Counted from the first letter of the stretch, positions 34,819-43,229 are shown. The stretch: DNA of 43,487 nucleotides from Bacteroidetes oral taxon 274 str. F0058 (GCA_000163695.1 GG774889.1:314476-357962), one strand, 5' to 3'. The notes: generated from the letters alone by a model not told the origin. A program made the numbers and translations.

Positions 34819-35925
34819 TTATCTTTGCCCGAACCAGCTGTCCCAAATGTAGCGATAGCTTTTGTCTAAGCTTTTGTTGTAGAAATTGTCGAGGTCGAAC
34901 GTAGCTGTCAATATCTGCTGGTTGTAAAATTGCCCGTCGGCGAAATGTAGCGATAGGTTTAGTGTGATATTGAGTATGTTAGACTTGTAGAAATATACCA
35001 TCAGGTCGGCTCTGTCGTATAAGTTTGTTTTGTACATCAAATCGCCCCAGTAGAGCAGGTTGCCGTATTGTCGGTACATACGCTGCTGACTATCGCCGTA
35101 ATACAGAGTGTTTTTCAGCCCGATACCTCGATATTCCGCTTCGGTTTCCCAAATCAACCCCATCGGCAGATGATACTCGCCTGTAAGCCTGTCGCGCTCT
35201 GCCGAAGCCGAGAGACCTACGTTGGTGGTAAGTTTGTCGAAAATGGTCGTTTTTGCCAGGTCTACGCCTAACGATGTGACGGTCTTTATATTATCTTTTA
35301 CGCTTATTGATGTCGGATTTTGGTTGTGGTCGAGGCTGTCGATTTTTACTAAATGAAACATATATCCGAAATGTTGCCCATAGAGAATGCCTCGCTGCCA
35401 ACGTCCCGACCAGCCGATGAAAAACGACTCGACAACGCTGTTTCGTTCGCCTCCTGTCCAGTCGAGCCAGAGATTGGCATAGCTTTGCTCTGCATTGTAT
35501 TCCAAGAAAAAACCGTTTATCGCAGGTCGTTGCCATAGTACGGAGTCGCTAAGCATATTACGTGGGTATCGCTCCAGAAGGCGACGCTTGGGGAAGGCTC
35601 CGACCAAAAACTCTAAGCGAGGGGTAAAGTATTGATAATAAGCTATTGGTACAACGTTGTCTAACAGTCTTTTGCTGCCCCACTCTTTCACCAAGTCGAC
35701 TCCTGCCATTATTCGGTGTTTTTCCTCGATTCCAAGCCCTATCAGCGGTTGTAGTTGGGTAGAGGTCATTGTACGGGAGGCTCTTATATCCGAGCGGTCG
35801 AATTCGCTGTTATCGAATAGATTGTATACGCCTACTTTCCACAACAAATCTTGTGAAAAGCCCTCTTGGGCTATCGAAAATAACCATATCGCCGAGAATA
35901 GGCGTATAAAAATAGATCTATTCAT
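34819..35925 (-). CDS. putative outer-membrane beta-barrel protein, unknown function
   Basis: A 368-residue exported protein with a signal peptide (about 1-24, ending in EGFSQ). The mature part is rich in aromatic, alternating strands (VVPIAYYQYFTPRLEFLVGA, GYMFHLVKIDS, YRGIGLKNTLYYGDSQQRMY, LMVYFYKSNILNITLNLSLH) and ends in an aromatic-rich YRYIWDSWFGQR. This is consistent with an outer-membrane barrel. I do not recognise the family. It is monocistronic; its promoter at 35948-35956 sits inside a degenerate insertion-sequence remnant. Confidence 0.7.
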   Translation of the reverse strand: MNRSIFIRLFSAIWLFSIAQEGFSQDLLWKVGVYNLFDNSEFDRSDIRASRTMTSTQLQPLIGLGIEEKHRIMAGVDLVKEWGSKRLLDNVVPIAYYQYFTPRLEFLVGAFPKRRLLERYPRNMLSDSVLWQRPAINGFFLEYNAEQSYANLWLDWTGGERNSVVESFFIGWSGRWQRGILYGQHFGYMFHLVKIDSLDHNQNPTSISVKDNIKTVTSLGVDLAKTTIFDKLTTNVGLSASAERDRLTGEYHLPMGLIWETEAEYRGIGLKNTLYYGDSQQRMYRQYGNLLYWGDLMYKTNLYDRADLMVYFYKSNILNITLNLSLHFADGQFYNQQILTATFDLDNFYNKSLDKSYRYIWDSWFGQR

Positions 35926-35936
35926 AATTGCGTGTC

Positions 35937-35990
35937 TAAATTTTTGAGCAAAATTAGATATAATTTTGGTTCCTGCAATATTATTGTTTC
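35937..35990 (-). mobile_element. degenerate remnant of an IS1595-type transposase 3' end
   Basis: This stretch aligns with 43257-43306, the 3' end of the transposase at the right edge, with roughly 80% identity over its first ~45 bases and one gap. On the minus strand broken codons still read as YCRNQN and, after a gap, LYLILLKN, against NYRNQN and LYLTLLKN in the intact copy. The remnant may extend to about 36045. The rest of the 35926-36142 gap holds the pfp promoter. Confidence 0.6.
35948..35956 (-). promoter_or_regulatory. promoter -7 element of the outer-membrane protein gene
   Basis: TAATTTTGC on the minus strand lies 23 bases before the start codon at 35925. The equivalent position in the intact transposase gene reads TAACTTTGC. 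Confidence 0.5.
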
Positions 35991-36095
35991 TCCTCAGCCG
36001 ATAAGGTTTTTGCTATGTAAATGCGACAAAAACAGCGAACTCTTAATAACCGCTATCACATACGTAGTGTCTGCCCCGAAATCGAGAAAATTGAG

Positions 36096-36104
36096 TAACT
36101 TTGC
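36096..36104 (+). promoter_or_regulatory. pfp promoter -7 element
   Basis: TAACTTTGC lies 39 bases before the pfp start at 36143, and it excludes the longer open frame starting at 36101. Confidence 0.65.
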
Positions 36105-36142
36105 ACATTGTATATTTTTTAAAATTTATAAAATCAATAAGT

Positions 36143-37789
36143 ATGAAGAGTGCACTGCAAATAGCAAGGGCTGCTTACAAACCACGGATGCCCCTGATTT
36201 TGAACCAAAATGTAAAAACCGTAGATGGGCAAGCCACAGAATCCGTTTCGGACAGAGAGTCTATAAAGGCGTTGTTCCCTAACACTTACGGTATGCCTGT
36301 CGTTACTTTCGAGGCAGACAACGACCACACGGAGCATCGTCAGATGAACGTAGGCGTAATCCTTTCGGGAGGACAGGCTCCCGGCGGGCATAACGTCATA
36401 GCCGGCTTGTTTGACGGGCTTAAGAGACTGAATGCCGACAATATGTTGTACGGATTTTTGGGCGGTCCTGCGGGATTGGTAGACCATAAAGAGATGGAGC
36501 TAAATGCCGCAATAGTCGATGAATATAGAAATACAGGGGGCTTCGACATAATAGGCTCGGGCAGAACCAAACTCGAGACCGTAGAGCAGTTCGAAAAAGG
36601 CAGAGAGATTTGCAACAAGCTAAATATTAAAGCAATAGTAATCATCGGAGGCGACGACTCCAATACGAATGCCTGTATATTGGCAGAATATTACAAGGCA
36701 AAAGGCTATGGCATTCAGGTAATAGGCTGTCCCAAGACCATCGACGGCGACCTGAAAAACTCTATGATAGAGGCTTCGTTCGGCTTCGATACGGCTTGTA
36801 AGGTGTATTCCGAACTTATAGGTAACATTCAACGCGATGCCAACTCTGCCAAAAAATATTGGCACTTCATACGGCTTATGGGACGCAGTGCCTCGCATAT
36901 AACCTTGGAATGTGCCTTGCAGACACAGCCCAATGTGGCTATAATCTCCGAAGAGGTAGAGGCTAAACGCCTGAATCTGTCGCAGATAGTAGACGGTATA
37001 GTAGATGTCGTAGTAAAACGTGGCAATGCAGGGTTAAACTTCGGTACGGTGCTTATACCCGAAGGGTTGATAGAGTTCATACCTGCCTGTAAGGTGCTTA
37101 TAGCAGAGTTAAACGATTTGCTCGCCGACAACGATGAGTTTAACAACCTGACCAACGACGAACAAAAACGTAATTTCATCATCAATCGTCTTAGTGACGA
37201 GAGCAGAGATACTTTTGTGTCGTTGCCTACTAATATTGCGCGTCAGTTGAGTTTAGACCGCGACTCGCACGGCAATGTACAGGTTTCGCTCATAGAGACC
37301 GAAAAACTGCTGATAGAGATGGTTACCGCTCGTCTGGCAGCTCTTAAGAAAGATGGTGTCTACCATGGCAAGTTTGCTTCGTTGGGACATTTCTTCGGCT
37401 ATGAAGGACGTTGTGCCGCCCCTACCAACTTCGACGCCGATTACTGTTACAGCCTTGGTTATACGGCTGCTTTGCTTGTTGCCGACGGCAAAACGGGTTA
37501 TATGTCGTCTGTGCGTAATCTGGCTCAGCCCGTAGAGAAGTGGACAGCAGGCGGTGTGCCTATTACTATGATGTTCAATATGGAAAAGAAATCGGGCAAA
37601 CTCAAACCCGTAATACAAAAGGCTCTTGTCGATTTGGAGGGTGCTCCGTTTCGTTATTTTGCAAGCCACCGTCAAGAATGGGGCGGGACAGAGTGCCGAT
37701 ACGTATACCCGGGACCAATCCAGTACTTCGGACCAAAAGAGGTATCCGATATGCCTACCAAGACGTTGCAGATGGAGTATGGTGTATAA
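36143..37789 (+). CDS. pfp: diphosphate--fructose-6-phosphate 1-phosphotransferase (PPi-PFK)
   Basis: A 548-residue phosphofructokinase of the long, PPi-dependent group found in plants, spirochaetes and Bacteroidota. It phosphorylates fructose 6-phosphate with pyrophosphate, reversibly, in glycolysis. Motifs are GVILSGGQAPGGHNVI (donor site), IIGGDDSNTNA (the second Asp marks PPi use), GCPKTIDGDLKN (catalytic Asp), and the LMGRSASHITLECAL substrate helix. Length and domain order fit the family. The start at 36143 is supported by the -7 element at 36096-36104. Two hairpins follow the stop codon. Confidence 0.96.
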   Translation: MKSALQIARAAYKPRMPLILNQNVKTVDGQATESVSDRESIKALFPNTYGMPVVTFEADNDHTEHRQMNVGVILSGGQAPGGHNVIAGLFDGLKRLNADNMLYGFLGGPAGLVDHKEMELNAAIVDEYRNTGGFDIIGSGRTKLETVEQFEKGREICNKLNIKAIVIIGGDDSNTNACILAEYYKAKGYGIQVIGCPKTIDGDLKNSMIEASFGFDTACKVYSELIGNIQRDANSAKKYWHFIRLMGRSASHITLECALQTQPNVAIISEEVEAKRLNLSQIVDGIVDVVVKRGNAGLNFGTVLIPEGLIEFIPACKVLIAELNDLLADNDEFNNLTNDEQKRNFIINRLSDESRDTFVSLPTNIARQLSLDRDSHGNVQVSLIETEKLLIEMVTARLAALKKDGVYHGKFASLGHFFGYEGRCAAPTNFDADYCYSLGYTAALLVADGKTGYMSSVRNLAQPVEKWTAGGVPITMMFNMEKKSGKLKPVIQKALVDLEGAPFRYFASHRQEWGGTECRYVYPGPIQYFGPKEVSDMPTKTLQMEYGV

Positions 37790-37793
37790 GTAT

Positions 37794-37813
37794 ACCGATA
37801 GTATCGGTTTTTC
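37794..37813 (+). terminator. pfp terminator
   Basis: ACCGATA (37794-37800) and TATCGGT (37802-37808) form a compact inverted repeat, followed by a T-run at 37808-37812. It starts 5 bases after the stop codon. Confidence 0.75.
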
Positions 37814-37820
37814 GCTTACC

Positions 37821-37855
37821 AAGAGGTTGCTTTATCTAAGAGAAGCAGCCTCTTT
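37821..37855 (+). terminator. second hairpin after pfp
   Basis: AAGAGG (37821-37826) pairs with CCTCTT (37849-37854), with an inner GCTT/AAGC pairing, and is followed by TT. It is probably a backup terminator. Confidence 0.5.
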
Positions 37856-37945
37856 TCGTGTCGGGGCAGGGCTGTTTGTATGTCAATAGCTAAAATATTA
37901 TATGTAAGGCTATTTTGTCTACAAAAGATATTGGTATTTATTTCA

Positions 37946-37954
37946 TATCTTTGC
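37946..37954 (+). promoter_or_regulatory. promoter -7 element of the CPBP gene
   Basis: TATCTTTGC lies 60 bases before the start codon at 38014. A short out-of-frame ATG at 37983 opens a 5-codon frame in the leader. Confidence 0.6.
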
Positions 37955-38013
37955 AGTCTGATTTCCGTATATATCTTTTTTTATGACAATAATTTGAATA
38001 GCAGTACGTTGTT

Positions 38014-38973
38014 ATGACACTGAAAAGGGCATTGAAATCGCTGGCAGGCGAAGTGATAGAGTTTGCAAAAAAAGATTTTAATAAGAAAGCGTATTTTTTT
38101 GCAGCTCTTCTCGTAATTATTTTACTGATAGCTAATTATGAGTTTGGTTTGGAAGAACACATCGTTAGAGAGAGCTTCTCGGTGGGCAAATCGTGGTGGG
38201 TCGTCCCTATATTTTATCTGGTTATCTATTTTGCAGCTGCTATACCAACGCTTATCTTCCGCAAAGAGTTCGGTACGCTGCGTAGTCCTGCGTTTTATCT
38301 GAAAAGTTCGTTTTTTATAGTCTTATATGGTTTTTCATTGGGTTTTTATAAGTATAGCGACCTTACATTTGTAGGACTTTTAGATACTGAGGTTGTTTAT
38401 GTAACGATGTTGATATCGCAGCTAAAAGGTGCCGTTATTTTCTTTTTGCCCGTGTTGTTGATGAAGCTTACCATCGATAAGCAGATAAACGGTATTTACG
38501 GTATAGCCCGCCACCCTAAGCATCTGAATGCATATCTTATGTTGTTTGTCGTTATGGTGCCTTTCCTGATACTGACTTCGTTTACAGGCGATTTTCTAAA
38601 GGCATACCCACAGTTTTGTCCTTGGCATTTCGAAGATATCTTCGGTATGAGTACGTGGGAGTATACCGTTCTGTACGAATTGGCTTATGCATTGGATTTT
38701 GTGATGACCGAGCTCGTCTTTCGAGGTATGTTGGTAATAGGACTGATGGCTGTAATGGGACGTAGTGCCGTGCTGCCAATGGTAGCCCTGTATTGCACTA
38801 TCCACTTCGCCAAACCTGTCGTAGAGGCTATCTCCTCGATATTCGGCGGGTATATTCTCGGAGCTTTGGCTTACCAGACACGTCATATATGGGGAGGTAT
38901 AATGGTGCATATCTGTATTGCTATTACAATGGAGATAATGGGCTTTGTACACTACTATCTGCTGAAAAACTAA
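38014..38973 (+). CDS. CPBP-family (Abi/Rce1-like) membrane protein with degenerate catalytic motifs
   Basis: A 319-residue integral membrane protein with about 7-8 hydrophobic helices. The C-terminal third has the CPBP intramembrane protease layout: a TELVFRG motif (232-238), His264 in YCTIHFAKP and His299 in GGIMVHICIA. In active Rce1-type enzymes the first motif is EExxxR and the last HxxxN. Here Thr replaces the first Glu and Ala303 the Asn, so protease activity is doubtful. It may have a structural or regulatory role. It is monocistronic, and its 3' end meets the tRNA-Lys terminator, which can serve both directions. Confidence 0.8.
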   Translation: MTLKRALKSLAGEVIEFAKKDFNKKAYFFAALLVIILLIANYEFGLEEHIVRESFSVGKSWWVVPIFYLVIYFAAAIPTLIFRKEFGTLRSPAFYLKSSFFIVLYGFSLGFYKYSDLTFVGLLDTEVVYVTMLISQLKGAVIFFLPVLLMKLTIDKQINGIYGIARHPKHLNAYLMLFVVMVPFLILTSFTGDFLKAYPQFCPWHFEDIFGMSTWEYTVLYELAYALDFVMTELVFRGMLVIGLMAVMGRSAVLPMVALYCTIHFAKPVVEAISSIFGGYILGALAYQTRHIWGGIMVHICIAITMEIMGFVHYYLLKN

Positions 38974-39008
38974 TTTCTGCTGTCAAAAAAACTCCTATAT
39001 ACAACACA

Positions 39009-39037
39009 AAAGCCTAAACATATTATTGTTCAGGCTT
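39009..39037. terminator. terminator shared by tRNA-Lys and the CPBP gene
   Basis: AAGCCTAAACA and TGTTCAGGCTT form an inverted repeat (39010-39037) flanked by A/T runs on the left side. It stops the minus-strand tRNA transcript, and probably the plus-strand CPBP transcript as well. Confidence 0.7.
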
Positions 39038-39040
39038 CTG

Positions 39041-39113
39041 TGACTCAGCTGGGATTCGAACCCAGGACCCCATCCTTAAAAGGGATGTGCTCTACCGGCT
39101 GAGCTACTGAGTC
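39041..39113 (-). tRNA. tRNA-Lys (TTT)
   Basis: A 73-base cloverleaf on the minus strand: acceptor GACTCAG/CTGAGTC, D arm GCTC/GAGC, anticodon stem CATCC/GGATG with loop CTTTTAA (anticodon TTT), T arm with GGTTCGAATCC, and discriminator A. The 3' CCA is not encoded. Confidence 0.97.
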
Positions 39114-39156
39114 ATTAAACAGTATTTAGTACTATCCCAAATTTCAATTTCGGAGT

Positions 39157-39188
39157 GCAAAGGTACTATTTTTTTTTAATCTGCCAAA
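39157..39188 (-). promoter_or_regulatory. tRNA-Lys promoter
   Basis: On the minus strand a TTTG -33 box at 39188-39185 and TACCTTTGC -7 element at 39165-39157 are separated by 19 bases. Confidence 0.75.
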
Positions 39189-39205
39189 CAAAAAAATTAT
39201 TTTTT

Positions 39206-39214
39206 TAACTTTGC
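39206..39214 (+). promoter_or_regulatory. purD promoter -7 element
   Basis: TAACTTTGC lies 28 bases before the purD start codon. It is divergent from the tRNA-Lys promoter. Confidence 0.65.
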
Positions 39215-39242
39215 AGAAAATAAAACACACAACAGGAATAAT

Positions 39243-40487
39243 ATGAAAGTACTTGTAATAGGGGCGGGTGGCAGAGAGCACGCCATCTGCGCTGCCTTAG
39301 GAAAATCTCCAAAAGTAACCGAGATATACTGTGCTCCGGGCAATGCCGGTATCGCACGTATAGCTCATTGTGTCGCTATCGGCGATACGGAAGTCGACGA
39401 ACTGTTGCGGTTTGCTCAGACTCACTCGGTAGACCTTACCGTCGTAGGACCCGAGGCGGCTTTGGCAGCCGGTATAGCCGACCTTTTTACACAACACGGA
39501 CTTAGAATTTTTGGTGCCTCGAAGCGCGCCACCCGTATAGAGTCGAGCAAGGAGTTTGCCAAAAACCTGATGATGAAGTATGACATTCCTACTGCCGACT
39601 ATGCCGTTTTTGCCGATTATACCGAAGCGATGGCTTATGTCGAGCGACACGGGACGCCGATAGTGATAAAATACGACGGTCTTGCGGCGGGTAAGGGCGT
39701 CGTAGTGGCTATGACGCACGCCGAAGCCGAGGCGGCTCTGCACGATATGCTTACGGTGCACAAGTTCGGCTCCGACAGGGTGATTATCGAGGAGTTTATG
39801 CAGGGGCAGGAGTTCTCTTTTATGTGCTTCGTGAATGGCACTGACGTATATCCTATGGCTTTGGCACAAGACCACAAAAGAGCTTTCGAGGGCGACCTCG
39901 GACCCAATACGGGCGGAATGGGGGCATATTCGCCACTGCCATTCATCACCGCCGAAGACCGAGACTTTGCCCTCAACCGCATAATGAAATCTACGGCAAA
40001 TGCTTTGGTAGCAGAGGGTTGTAGCTTCTGCGGCGTATTGTACGGTGGGTTGATGAAGACTGCCAAGGGGATTAAAGTCATAGAGTTCAACGCACGTTTT
40101 GGCGACCCCGAGACCGAAGTTGTCTTACCTCGCCTCACAAGCGATATCTTCGACGTCTTCAACGATGTCTTAGACCGCAGGACGCCTTGCATAGAGTGGG
40201 ATAGCCGCGCTGCAATAGGTTTCGTGCTGGCATCGAAGGGGTATCCCGAGAGCTATCGTAAAGGATTCGAGATAAAACACCTCGACACGCTCAAAGGGGT
40301 AGAGGTATTCCATATGGGCACTAAATACGACGGCGACCGTCTGCTTACCAATGGCGGCAGGGTACTCTTCGTAACGGGGTTGGCGGCGACACTTGCCGAA
40401 GCTCGCGAGAATGTTCTGACAGAAATATCCAAGATAGATTGCGATAACCTATTCTATCGCAGCGATATAGGCTATCAGGCGATTTGA
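39243..40487 (+). CDS. purD: phosphoribosylamine--glycine ligase
   Basis: A 414-residue GAR synthetase, the second step of de novo purine synthesis. It opens with VLVIGAGGREHAICAAL and CAPGNAGIA. The ATP-grasp region has IVIKYDGLAAGKGVVVA and IIEEFMQGQEFSFMCF. The family signature GDLGPNTGGMGAYSPLP and the substrate stretch EFNARFGDPETEVVLPRL follow. Length is standard. It is monocistronic, with a tight promoter. No other pur gene lies in the window. Confidence 0.97.
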   Translation: MKVLVIGAGGREHAICAALGKSPKVTEIYCAPGNAGIARIAHCVAIGDTEVDELLRFAQTHSVDLTVVGPEAALAAGIADLFTQHGLRIFGASKRATRIESSKEFAKNLMMKYDIPTADYAVFADYTEAMAYVERHGTPIVIKYDGLAAGKGVVVAMTHAEAEAALHDMLTVHKFGSDRVIIEEFMQGQEFSFMCFVNGTDVYPMALAQDHKRAFEGDLGPNTGGMGAYSPLPFITAEDRDFALNRIMKSTANALVAEGCSFCGVLYGGLMKTAKGIKVIEFNARFGDPETEVVLPRLTSDIFDVFNDVLDRRTPCIEWDSRAAIGFVLASKGYPESYRKGFEIKHLDTLKGVEVFHMGTKYDGDRLLTNGGRVLFVTGLAATLAEARENVLTEISKIDCDNLFYRSDIGYQAI

Positions 40488-40533
40488 ATGGGGAGGTGTA
40501 TGTGTGTGGGCAATAATATTGATAACTAAAATT

Positions 40534-40821
40534 CTATTTATCTGAATAGTGCATTAGTAATTTTAGAATTATAATCCTTGCCTCTTGTTCAAGTATTTCG
40601 TATACTATTCGATTCTTTTTATCGACCCGCCTACTCCAAACCTCTCGGGATATGTAATGTTTCAACTGTTCGGGATTACCTATACCCATTCGTGGAGAGA
40701 TTTCGAGTTCTTTTAGAAGTTTCTCTATTCTATTACGGATGCTTTGGGGATACGATTTTTTTATAATAGAGAGATCTGCTTGAGCCTCATGCGACATATA
40801 CAGGGTATAGACTAATCCCAT
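40534..40821 (-). CDS. Txe/YoeB-family toxin (mRNA interferase)
   Basis: A 95-residue RelE-fold toxin of the YoeB branch, which cuts mRNA on the ribosome. The hallmark C-terminal half is clear: NPEQLKHYISREVWSRRVDK, then NRIVYEI and MHYSDK. By position the YoeB catalytic Glu, Arg and His correspond to the Glu of NPEQ, the Arg of NRIVY and the His of MHY, so the toxin looks intact. Its ATG overlaps the antitoxin stop by 10 bases, the usual coupling. The first Met could instead be at residue 9. Confidence 0.88.
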   Translation of the reverse strand: MGLVYTLYMSHEAQADLSIIKKSYPQSIRNRIEKLLKELEISPRMGIGNPEQLKHYISREVWSRRVDKKNRIVYEILEQEARIIILKLLMHYSDK

Positions 40822-41021
40822 AGGTGTTCAATGTCTACTCTTTTCAATAAACTATGCTCTCTGTCGTAATCGGCAGAAGACAGTAGTCTGTCTATTTCTT
40901 TATAATCGTAATCGAGTTCTTCACTTTTTCTAACACTAAACTTGATTTTCAGAGAAGACAGTAATTTGCTTACCTTGTCAAATTCTAAGACGTCTGATGT
41001 CTCTATCACTATTGTATTCAT
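40812..41021 (-). CDS. antitoxin of the YoeB-type toxin
   Basis: A 69-residue acidic protein upstream of the toxin and overlapping it by 10 bases. The N-terminal ~45 residues (IVIETSDVLEFDKVSKLLSS, then KIKFSVRKSEE) look like a short DNA-binding or dimerising alpha/beta module. The C-terminal end (DREHSLLKRVDIEHLW) is a likely toxin-binding helix. I do not recognise the exact antitoxin family; it is not an obvious Phd/YefM. The pairing with a YoeB toxin is the main evidence. Confidence 0.8.
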   Translation of the reverse strand: MNTIVIETSDVLEFDKVSKLLSSLKIKFSVRKSEELDYDYKEIDRLLSSADYDREHSLLKRVDIEHLWD

Positions 41022-41044
41022 AATACATATTCATTTATTGTAAT

Positions 41045-41053
41045 GCAAAGGTA
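41045..41053 (-). promoter_or_regulatory. toxin-antitoxin promoter -7 element
   Basis: TACCTTTGC on the minus strand lies 24 bases before the antitoxin start at 41021, so operator and promoter are compressed into a very short leader. Confidence 0.6.
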
Positions 41054-41092
41054 GTAATTATTTCTATTGATAGACAAAAATAAATTATTAAT

Positions 41093-41125
41093 TTTGGCGG
41101 AGATAAGAAAAAAAATGTAATTTTG
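41093..41125 (+). promoter_or_regulatory. promoter of the zinc-ribbon membrane protein gene
   Basis: A TTTG box at 41093-41096 and TAATTTTG -7 element at 41118-41125 are separated by 21 bases. The leader would be about 80 bases, or 130 if the second Met is used. Confidence 0.6.
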
Positions 41126-41209
41126 TAGCCGATTTATAAACGAGGGAATATTTTGAATATGAAGTAATAAACAACAAAAAACAATATAATATAAAAAATA
41201 GATGTAAAT

Positions 41210-41890
41210 ATGAAAGTAAATACAACATCAACAAACTATTTCTTTTGTAAGAGTAAAAAAATGATTTTTATTATTGGTCTTTTTTTATTTTCATCAATTT
41301 ATCAATCATCATTAGCTCAAGAAGTAGAAGAACTAAAAATTGAAAATCAAAGTCAGGAGAAAGAAGATGTATCCAAATCAAGTATATTAGAACTTGAAGA
41401 TAATGTAGAACAATCAACTTCTGAAACTATAACTCAGGAAGAAACTAATAAAATAGATAAAAAGACACCTAAGAAAAAACAAAAAAAATTAGAGAAAAAT
41501 AATAAAAATCAAACAATTCAACAGTCTTCCTCTGAACAGCTTTCAGGCGAAAAAGATAGTTCAGATAACTCAGGTGTTATTTATTTTATACTTATTGTTA
41601 TTGGCGTTTTTCTTATACTGGTGGTTTTGATAATTATATTTTATAAATATGAAAAAAAATGCAGTAATTGTAAGAAATGGAACGCAATGAAAGAATATCA
41701 AAGAGATTTGATAGGAGAGAAGGCGTCAAAAATAAAAAAGACTCTAAAAACAAAAGACAGAAATGGCAATGTAATAAAAACGACCGAAGTATATGTCCCT
41801 GCTACCATTTATTATTATGATATTCATCGTAAGTGTAAATATTGTGGTTATAAAGATACTGTGAAAGAGTCTGAAAAAAAGGAGAATTAA
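41210..41890 (+). CDS. unrecognised membrane protein with signal peptide, one TM helix and C-terminal zinc ribbon
   Basis: A 226-residue protein I cannot assign to a family. From the N-terminus there is a signal sequence (MIFIIGLFLFSSIYQSSLAQ, about 18-37), then a 75-residue Glu/Lys/Ser/Asn-rich low-complexity stretch and one strong TM helix (about 123-147, VIYFILIVIGVFLILVVLII). A basic region follows, with two cysteine knuckles, CSNC (about 151-154) and CKYC (about 208-211), 53 residues apart, likely binding one zinc. With a cleaved signal the ribbon would be cytoplasmic. The start may be Met18 (41261) rather than Met1. Base composition is markedly AT-rich compared with the core genes. The nuclease gene follows on the same strand. 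Confidence 0.65.
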   Translation: MKVNTTSTNYFFCKSKKMIFIIGLFLFSSIYQSSLAQEVEELKIENQSQEKEDVSKSSILELEDNVEQSTSETITQEETNKIDKKTPKKKQKKLEKNNKNQTIQQSSSEQLSGEKDSSDNSGVIYFILIVIGVFLILVVLIIIFYKYEKKCSNCKKWNAMKEYQRDLIGEKASKIKKTLKTKDRNGNVIKTTEVYVPATIYYYDIHRKCKYCGYKDTVKESEKKEN

Positions 41891-41942
41891 ATATAATTTA
41901 AAAATTATCTTGTTCTAAAAAAATCACAATCAGTAGAAAGCG

Positions 41943-43165
41943 GTGGATATACAGAAAATATCAGATGATTTCAAGGAAATCAAAAAAAATGGGGAAAAGA
42001 AGGTAAGGACTTTAATTTTTTTCAATTCATTGAAGACAAGTTTTGGAAAATCACCGAAACAAAACACAGTAGAATTTTAGCTTTTTTTCTTGATCCCAAT
42101 GAAATTCACGGGCAGGGAGGTGAGTTTTTAAAGTTGTTTCTTAGAAGATTGGGCTTTGATGTTAGTAATTTCAATGCTGAAAAGTGGGAAATATATGTAG
42201 AAAAAGACAATATAGATATTCTCTTACAGTCAGACACTATTAGTATTGTAATTGAAAACAAGTCAAATGGGGCTGCAAATCAAAAACACCAACTATATAG
42301 ATATTGGGTTAATGGGATTTATAATTTTCATCACAAAGATATAGAAAAAGCAGAAAATAAAAATTTGTCACGTATTGTTTATTTGCCAGATGGTTGGTCG
42401 TGTAACCGAAAACCTATTGGGCAAACCCAAGAACGCCCTGACTATCTGTCTATTGATGAATATCCAGAAAGACTAAACGAAGATATTATCACTACTTGGA
42501 CGTATGTGAAGGATATAAAAGAATGGTTAGAAGAGTGTGCAGCCCCGATGGATGATAATAATATAATCAAACATTTTATTAGCAACTATATAACTTATTG
42601 GAGTGAAATAAGGTCAAAAGACAAAAAATATATGGACATATTAGAAAAACACTTGACAAGTAAAGAAGAGTGGAGTAATATTAATGAAATTTCGAAACAA
42701 GTTGAAAATTTGAAAAACCAATGGATTGAAGATTTTGATAAAAAGATAAAAGTCCATAACGACAATTACTTTTGGGGAGCAAGATACAGCAAACAAACAC
42801 CTTATGATTTTCGCTGGGGAATACAAGGTAGTGGTTGGGACGATATGTGTTTTCTTTACTATCCTTATGTAAATGGTCTCTCTATTTGGGGGCGAAATTT
42901 TAGCATAGTTAAAAATAAATACAAAGCTGAATTTGAAGAAGTCTTTAAAGATGAATTTCAATGGATTGATGATGACGCAGACTATGCTATGAGATTGAGA
43001 GGAGAAAGTTTTGAGCTACGTGATGACGAAAACGGATTAGTTTGGGAATTTCATAATAATACTAAGTTAGTTGAGCGAATAATAGAAGTGATAGAAAAAT
43101 TCACTTATAATAGAAAAGTCTTTGATTTATTCAAAAAAGTAAATGAAGATATTAGAAATCATTGA
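41943..43165 (+). CDS. PD-(D/E)XK nuclease (PDDEXK_4-like), apparently frameshifted near its start
   Basis: The body of the gene reads in one frame from 41969 to 43165. Conserved family features are ETKHSRILAFFLDPNEIHGQ (42056-42115), the catalytic core IDILL (Asp codon 42215) and VIENK (Glu 42254, Lys 42260), then HQLYRYW. No ATG, GTG or TTG lies in frame upstream of the ETKHS region: the first in-frame start-like codon is TTG at 42134, after it. A second frame from GTG 41943 (VDIQKISDDFKEIKK) runs into an 8-A tract at 41982-41989. One extra A, or a -1 slip there, would join both parts into a protein of about 407 residues. The AT-rich composition suggests transfer. The target is unknown. Confidence 0.65.
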
Positions 43166-43182
43166 TTACTCTAATGATAAAA

Positions 43183-43222
43183 AACAGCAGACATCTTTCT
43201 TTTTTAAGGAAAAGATGTTTGT
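43183..43222 (+). terminator. terminator of the nuclease gene
   Basis: CAGACATCTTT (43188-43198) pairs with AAAGATGTTTG (43211-43221), with G-U pairs, around a T/A-rich loop. TTTT follows. It lies between the nuclease stop and the convergent transposase stop. Confidence 0.6.
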
Positions 43223-43229
43223 TTTAGGT

